A stretch of DNA of 64,000 bases from CAWCDJ01 sp963796485 (GTDB taxonomy: Bacteria; Acidobacteriota; Terriglobia; Bryobacterales; Bryobacteraceae): positions 310,001 through 374,000 of the forward strand of contig CAWCLV010000012.1 in NCBI GenBank assembly GCA_963796485.1. The letters run 5' to 3'. The notes below the pieces were generated by a model. It had not been told where the DNA came from. It saw only the letters and a program-made list of their open reading frames with translations, and did no database searches. This document shows, one piece after another, positions 59,803 through 64,000 of this stretch; positions within the stretch are counted from its first letter, which is position 1, and each line of letters starts with the position of its first letter. A program made the position numbers and the translations under genes.

Positions 59803-62001
59803 CTACTGAATGGTGAGCGAGTAGGCAGCCGAGCAGTATTGGCGGCCGCCGGTGGTGGCGCAAATGACGAGTTGCGCAGTGGGTGCCGTGGCGTCGTCGG
59901 GCACGGCAACATTGACCTGTTGCACGCCCGGCACATCCGGAGCTTGACCCGCATACGGCGGCACGAGGTTATCGTGCGCGCCGATCCGCGCCGAGACAGT
60001 CGCTCCCGGCGGAATTCCGGTCGCGAAGATCTGGAGGATGGTTCCAGCCCTCGCTCCGGCGCCGGAGGCGTTCACGCTGTTGTCCTGGTTCAGGACGCCG
60101 CCGGCGAAGACGGAAGGCCACGCCGGGGAGAGAGCCACGGTATCGGGCGCGCTGCTCACGCCATCCACCGTGACGACCATGGTTGCGGACGTTTTGGTTT
60201 CGAAACCGGCGGGAACCCGCAGGTTAATCTGGCCGGCGCCGTCATAGAGCACGTCGGCTGGTTGCCCGTCGAAAGTGACGGTAACGGTCTTGCCCGAGAG
60301 GTTCGAGCCCATGATCGTGCCGAGCGAACCGGAGACGAGCGGGGTAACGTCGAAGGTAGCCGCGTTCACCACTTTGGAAACGATTACCGAAGGAGTGATG
60401 ACCGGGGGCGTGGACGTGGGTGGCGTCGAGACTGGAGGAGTCGTCGCCGGCGGCAATTGCGGCGCGGGCGTCACGGTGAGAGTGACCGGGACGGTGACCT
60501 GCCCCGCCAGTGCTCCGGCCGAGATCACGACCGTGGCATGGTAGGTTCCGGCGGCAGGCAGGTTCTTCACGTTGGCGAAAACCCGGACGCTGCCGTTGTT
60601 CTGGCCGCCCGTGTTATCGAGAATCAGCCAGGCGGATCCCTGGAGGTAGTTGATAGTGGCCGACCAGTTCATAATCCCGCCGCCGCTGTTCTGGACGGGG
60701 ATGTAGCCTGGCTGGCTGGTCATGGCGCCTCCGGCGATGGCGGTCAACGAAATCGGGCCGCTGGTCAGCACCGAAAGTGCGGGGAAATACGATGCGTTGC
60801 AATCGAGTTGCGCCGTGCAATCGGAGCCGGGCGCGACGGGAGCGAAACGCGGCACCGGCGCCGATGTGGAAGCGCTGGCGACTGTCGATACCGGGGCGAA
60901 CGAAACCGTCGCCTGGGCAACGGAGGGCGCGGTAACGCTGGCAATTCCCACGAAGGTCGGGAACTGCACGCTCTCCTGCAGGCTCGGGTTGGCGTCGATT
61001 ACTTCATAAACGACGTAGCCGGAGCCATTGGTCAGGGTGACTTCGCTGGCCGAGTCCATGGCGATGGCGCCGACGGGCAGACCGCCGGTTCCATCCGCGT
61101 TCGCGTACTGCACGTGAGCCAGCACCAGGCTGTTGCTGCCGGGAACATACTGGCCGACTTGCTGAGGCAATCCGAGATCGCCGCCCGAAGTGGGAACCTG
61201 GGCGCTCGAACCGCTCACGAAATCCGGAACGTAGAGGTGCGCGTTTGCCGGGAGGCCGGAGTACTTCACCAGAAAGCGGGTACCTGTGTCTTCACTTCCC
61301 GAGCGTGGCTGGAAAGCGGTTGCGAATCCCTCGGTGAGCCGTATGGACGAGAATGCCGTTCCGGCGGCGAACAGGTTGGAGAGGCTCAAGGTTGCCGGAA
61401 CCGGGGATCCGACACAGGTGATATTCCCTCTGTCATAAAACGTGGCGAGTAGGCCCGGCTGCGTGTAGGCGACCGTGAAACCGGCCTGGCCGGTTGTGAT
61501 CGTGAGCGGGAGCGTGAACGAGAGTTGGGCCTGGATCGGTTGGCGGACGGTAGTTCCCATCTGGTTGGCTGCGGCGCGGAGGTTGGAGATTCTGAAGTTG
61601 ATCTGGCCGGAGGGGGGTACCGTAAAGTTGAGCCCGTTGAACGCGATCATCTGGTTCGCAACCTGCCCGGAAATTCCGGTAGGCACGAATCCGCTGCCGT
61701 AATCCACGGCGAAAATCGAGTCCTGGGCCTGATTATTGGCATCCACCCGGTTGGTGATATTCACCGGGAGGAAAACCGTGAGATTGCCCGAAATCACTGC
61801 CCCGGGATTGGAACCGGAACACTGGAGGAGGATGTCACCCATCCGTTCCGTGAGGCCTTCCGCGCGTACGATACTCGGTACCGCGGTGACCGCACAGGAG
61901 CCGGAAACGGGCAGCGTTTGGGCATATGTGGCGCCTATGGTTAAGGTTAGAATGGCGAGAAGCCGGCGCGGCCGGTCACCATTCCGAATAAGGGGTCCCA
62001 T
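59803..62001 (-). CDS. Secreted beta-domain protein ending in a Solibacter-type TIGR03437-like domain
   Basis: 732 residues. Signal peptide (RLLAILTLTIGATYAQTLPV), a long region of beta-rich repeats, a Ser/Ala/Pro section and a BACON/Ig-like domain around residues 395-495 (GGIMNWSATINYLQGSAWLI, AGTYHATVVISAGALAGQVT). A PPVSTPPTSTPP linker follows, then a final domain: VVNAATFDVTPLVSGSLGTI, LYDGAGQINLRVP, GTILQIFATGIPPGATVSAR. That last part has the look of TIGR03437, known mainly from Solibacter relatives. Its first 26 bases overlap the pseudopilin gene. It probably serves as a surface or extracellular protein handled by the adjacent secretion machinery, though this link is inferred. Confidence 0.85.
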   Translation of the reverse strand: MGPLIRNGDRPRRLLAILTLTIGATYAQTLPVSGSCAVTAVPSIVRAEGLTERMGDILLQCSGSNPGAVISGNLTVFLPVNITNRVDANNQAQDSIFAVDYGSGFVPTGISGQVANQMIAFNGLNFTVPPSGQINFRISNLRAAANQMGTTVRQPIQAQLSFTLPLTITTGQAGFTVAYTQPGLLATFYDRGNITCVGSPVPATLSLSNLFAAGTAFSSIRLTEGFATAFQPRSGSEDTGTRFLVKYSGLPANAHLYVPDFVSGSSAQVPTSGGDLGLPQQVGQYVPGSNSLVLAHVQYANADGTGGLPVGAIAMDSASEVTLTNGSGYVVYEVIDANPSLQESVQFPTFVGIASVTAPSVAQATVSFAPVSTVASASTSAPVPRFAPVAPGSDCTAQLDCNASYFPALSVLTSGPISLTAIAGGAMTSQPGYIPVQNSGGGIMNWSATINYLQGSAWLILDNTGGQNNGSVRVFANVKNLPAAGTYHATVVISAGALAGQVTVPVTLTVTPAPQLPPATTPPVSTPPTSTPPVITPSVIVSKVVNAATFDVTPLVSGSLGTIMGSNLSGKTVTVTFDGQPADVLYDGAGQINLRVPAGFETKTSATMVVTVDGVSSAPDTVALSPAWPSVFAGGVLNQDNSVNASGAGARAGTILQIFATGIPPGATVSARIGAHDNLVPPYAGQAPDVPGVQQVNVAVPDDATAPTAQLVICATTGGRQYCSAAYSLTIQ

Positions 62002-62386
62002 CGAGCCCCATTTTATCCGATCCGCTCCTCACATCGAAAATCCCGGGCTCGGTTTGGCTTACGCTCTGGCTGGCATCCTCCATGATGGTCTTCCAGGTTT
62101 GGTTGCTTCCGGTCATGGGGTCGATGGGTACGTCGCGCAGGTATCCCTCGGTCACCAGGTCCTGCAGCGATTGCGGCGCCTTCTGCTTATCGTAAGTGTA
62201 GTTGTCGATCACGGTGCGCAGCGTGAACAGGTTGTTCTTGAGCACGCTCTCCCTCGACCGCGTGATCGTCTTGCTGTAGATCGGGATCGCCATCGAGATG
62301 ATGATCACGATGATGGCGATCACCACCATCAGTTCGACGAATGTGAATCCGGCAACGCGCCGCTGCCGCCAATTACCACTCAGCAT
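61976..62386 (-). CDS. Type II secretion-type pseudopilin (GspG-like), second copy
   Basis: 136 residues. Class III prepilin signal: GFTFVELMVVIAIIVIIISM with Gly before the Phe (cleavage site) and Glu at +5, then a long helix and the GspG-like segment APQSLQDLVTEGYLRDVPID. It ends DGTPYSEW, matching the end DGSSYAEW of the neighbouring pseudopilin. It overlaps the next gene at both sides (14 and 26 bases), so it is part of one operon. A prepilin peptidase would be needed and is not in the window. Confidence 0.9.
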   Translation of the reverse strand: MLSGNWRQRRVAGFTFVELMVVIAIIVIIISMAIPIYSKTITRSRESVLKNNLFTLRTVIDNYTYDKQKAPQSLQDLVTEGYLRDVPIDPMTGSNQTWKTIMEDASQSVSQTEPGIFDVRSGSDKMGLDGTPYSEW

Positions 62387-62840
62387 AAGAACTCCCGTCG
62401 GGCGCTTTGTCCGTTGTCTTGCTGTACACGTTGAAAACGTTCTGTCCGCCCCAACTCGAGGACTTGGGGTCGTCCTGGTCGCTGAGGAGCCCCCATTCCC
62501 GCTTGCCGGTAAACGGATCGACCGGGATGCGGCGGAGGAACTTCATCTTCTTGCCGTCAGCGCTCTGCGCTAGCTTGACGCCATCCACCAACTGCTCCAG
62601 CGATTCGGGATAGCAATCGGAATCCTGCTTGGGAGGGCCGAAAAAGCCCTGGTCGCAGTTGTCCTTATATTTGTCGATGGCGGTACGCATGTCGCGCAGC
62701 GCGTAGCGCAGGTCGCGTTCGCGCTCGGCACGGATTTTCGCGCGCGCCAGCGGAACCGCCATTGTGGCGAGGACCAGCATGATCGTGAATGCCACGATCA
62801 GTTCCACCAGGGTCAGTCCTTTTTGCCTCTTGCGCCGCAT
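62373..62840 (-). CDS. Type II secretion-type pseudopilin (GspG-like), first copy
   Basis: 155 residues. Prepilin motif KGLTLVELIVAFTIMLVLAT with Gly-Leu cleavage and Glu at +5. Helix ERERDLRYALRDMRTAIDKY precedes the GspG signature region YPESLEQLVDGV and LRRIPVDPFTGKREWG, which in GspG proteins precedes the Ca-binding loop. It follows the secretin by four bases. The two adjacent GspG-like genes probably form the pseudopilus major subunits or function as alternates. Confidence 0.92.
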   Translation of the reverse strand: MRRKRQKGLTLVELIVAFTIMLVLATMAVPLARAKIRAERERDLRYALRDMRTAIDKYKDNCDQGFFGPPKQDSDCYPESLEQLVDGVKLAQSADGKKMKFLRRIPVDPFTGKREWGLLSDQDDPKSSSWGGQNVFNVYSKTTDKAPDGSSYAEW

Positions 62841-62844
62841 ACTT

Positions 62845-64000
62845 TTACTTAATGGTGACGGGCAGCAGCACGCTGGTGGTTGCGGCGGGCTGTCCCTGCG
62901 GGTCGCGGATCACCAGGTTGGGAACTTCGACCGCTGTCGAACCCTTGCCGACCGCCTGGAAGCTCAAGGTGACCAGCGCGCCGGATCCGGAGATTCCGAG
63001 CGACCCCGGCGGGCGATTGATCATGATGGTGGCGGCGCCCGAATCGTTCTGGATGTTCTTGGTGAACACCGGCTGCTTGCCGTCCCTGGCCATGAAGTCG
63101 CCCTGGGCGGCGTCGTTGAGCCGCAACAGTTTGGGATCGTACCGGAGCTGAATCGGCGCCGTCTCGGCATTCGCCGCGTTCTCGACGGAAAGCGTCACCG
63201 TGAAGCTGGCCCCCTGGTTGGTCTCGACCACATGAGGGGTGAACAGTACGCGCCCGGCGGCCGCCGGTCCGGAAGCGGACGGAGGAGCCGTCGCCGGAGG
63301 AGCCGTAGCGGGAGGAGCCGTCGCCGGCGGTGCGGTGGCGGGCGGGGCAGTGGCCGGCGGGGCCGGCGGCACTCCCGGAGCCTGAACGCCCGGCATGACC
63401 ATGGTGGGGATCAAACCGGCGGGCGGCGCGGCGGGGTTCTGGGCGGCGGCAGGGCTAGCCGTCTTCGCGCCAGGCTGCGGTGTGACCGCTTCAGCTTCGG
63501 GGGGAGCATAGCTCAGCTTGATGCTCTGCTGGTTGCCCACCGCGATGCCGCGTAGGTTCTCGGCCGTAATCTCGGGACGACGCACAATGTGCGGGATCAG
63601 GGCGATCATCAGTTCGTCGCTCTGGTGGTCCACGCTATGGCCCGTAAACAGCTGCTTCAGAATCGGAATGCTCGAGAGTCCGGGAATTCCGGTGAGCTGC
63701 TTACTGTCCTGCTGGTTGATCAGGCCCCCGAGCAGGTTGACCTCGCCCTCGTGCATGCGGATATCGTGCGAGATTTTCCGCTGGCCGATGATGGGCTGGT
63801 TGATGCCGCCCAGGTTGACCTGACCCGTTACGCTCGAGATGTCGAGATCGATGTGCATCGAGACATCGCCGTTGTCGTTGACCCGCGGCGTGAGTTCCAC
63901 ATTGACCCCCACGTCGATGTAGGTGAACTGCGTGTTGACCAGCGGGTTGATACCGACGCCGCCGATGCCGGGCTGAAAGCTGCCGCTGGCGGTCGGCTCG
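62845..64000 (-). CDS. gspD: Secretin (GspD-type) with C-terminal cohesin domain; N-terminus beyond window edge
   Basis: The visible 384 residues open with NPLVNTQFTYIDVGVNVELT and continue through the secretin core: IIGQRKISHDIRMHEGEVNL, GGLINQQDSKQLTGIPGLSS, ELMIALIPHIVRRPE. Then comes a Pro/Ala linker of five PPATA repeats, and a cohesin-like beta-sandwich (FTPHVVETNQGASFTVTLSV, LRYDPKLLRLNDAAQGDF, VTLSFQAVGKGSTAVEV) to the stop. Secretins form the outer-membrane channel of type II secretion. A cohesin at the C-terminus is not part of canonical GspD and may bind substrates or partner proteins outside the channel. The frame stays open to the right edge. Confidence 0.93.
   Translation of the reverse strand, partial: EPTASGSFQPGIGGVGINPLVNTQFTYIDVGVNVELTPRVNDNGDVSMHIDLDISSVTGQVNLGGINQPIIGQRKISHDIRMHEGEVNLLGGLINQQDSKQLTGIPGLSSIPILKQLFTGHSVDHQSDELMIALIPHIVRRPEITAENLRGIAVGNQQSIKLSYAPPEAEAVTPQPGAKTASPAAAQNPAAPPAGLIPTMVMPGVQAPGVPPAPPATAPPATAPPATAPPATAPPATAPPSASGPAAAGRVLFTPHVVETNQGASFTVTLSVENAANAETAPIQLRYDPKLLRLNDAAQGDFMARDGKQPVFTKNIQNDSGAATIMINRPPGSLGISGSGALVTLSFQAVGKGSTAVEVPNLVIRDPQGQPAATTSVLLPVTIK
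63281..63370. repeat. 15-bp tandem repeat in the secretin linker
   Basis: GGAGGAGCCGTCGCC-type units repeat about five times, encoding PPATA on the minus strand. It lies at the domain boundary between secretin and cohesin and could vary in copy number by slippage. Confidence 0.75.

Overview
The window looks like chromosomal DNA of a high-GC acidobacterium, most likely a Bryobacterales/Solibacter-type soil lineage. Three things point there: a protein with a C-terminal domain resembling the Solibacter-type TIGR03437 Ig-like module, two very large TonB-dependent receptors with an N-terminal carboxypeptidase-regulatory-like domain, and an 825-residue stand-alone MacB-like permease of the kind that is abundant in Acidobacteria. 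Most gene products are exported hydrolases, sugar-modifying oxidoreductases and transport proteins, and ten of them carry apparent twin-arginine (Tat) leaders.

Layout. Bases 1-7358: a TonB receptor cut by the left edge, an MFS transporter, a zinc-ribbon membrane protein, an alpha/beta hydrolase, a RpiB-type isomerase with a Tat-like leader, and malate synthase (aceB). Bases 7359-17195: a G-rich repeat tract, an internally deleted beta-hydroxyacid dehydrogenase, two tandem GH42/hGHL6-like glycosidase candidates, a complete TonB receptor and an esterase, together resembling a glycan-uptake locus. Bases 17196-24344: a turned-over region with an intact carboxylesterase flanked by two carboxylesterase fragments, a GH54 arabinofuranosidase with unusual extra domains, a truncated Doc gene, a tyrosine-recombinase tail, and a tRNA-Thr.

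Bases 24345-34531: a 3-keto-disaccharide hydrolase-like protein with a Gfo/Idh/MocA oxidoreductase, two large paralogous hybrid PAS histidine kinases, and an L-lactate permease. Bases 34611-43791: rhamnosidase (GH78), Gfo/Idh/MocA enzymes, an acetylesterase, an oligogalacturonate lyase-like protein (PL22) and a zinc dehydrogenase, which together suggest breakdown of pectin or rhamnogalacturonan. Bases 43818-54683: two poorly known proteins, a TlpA-like/DsbD-N pair, a clan GH-D glycosidase, a sulfatase, a cytoplasmic RpiB, a second keto-disaccharide hydrolase-like protein, a phosphodiesterase-fold protein, DUF169, a GH29 fucosidase and a small dihaem cytochrome. Bases 55153-64000: the MacB-like permease, a nitroreductase, and a leftward cluster of secretin with C-terminal cohesin domain (cut by the right edge), two pseudopilins, the TIGR03437-like protein and a fibronectin-type lipoprotein.

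Functionally the genes describe import of plant or microbial oligosaccharides, periplasmic deglycosylation, desulfation and deacetylation, oxidation/3-keto chemistry, and use of the products through lactate uptake and the glyoxylate shunt. No CRISPR array, rRNA or complete mobile element is visible. A GC-rich palindrome recurs at gene ends and resembles a dispersed REP/terminator family. All assignments rest on motif recognition by eye; no database search was run.
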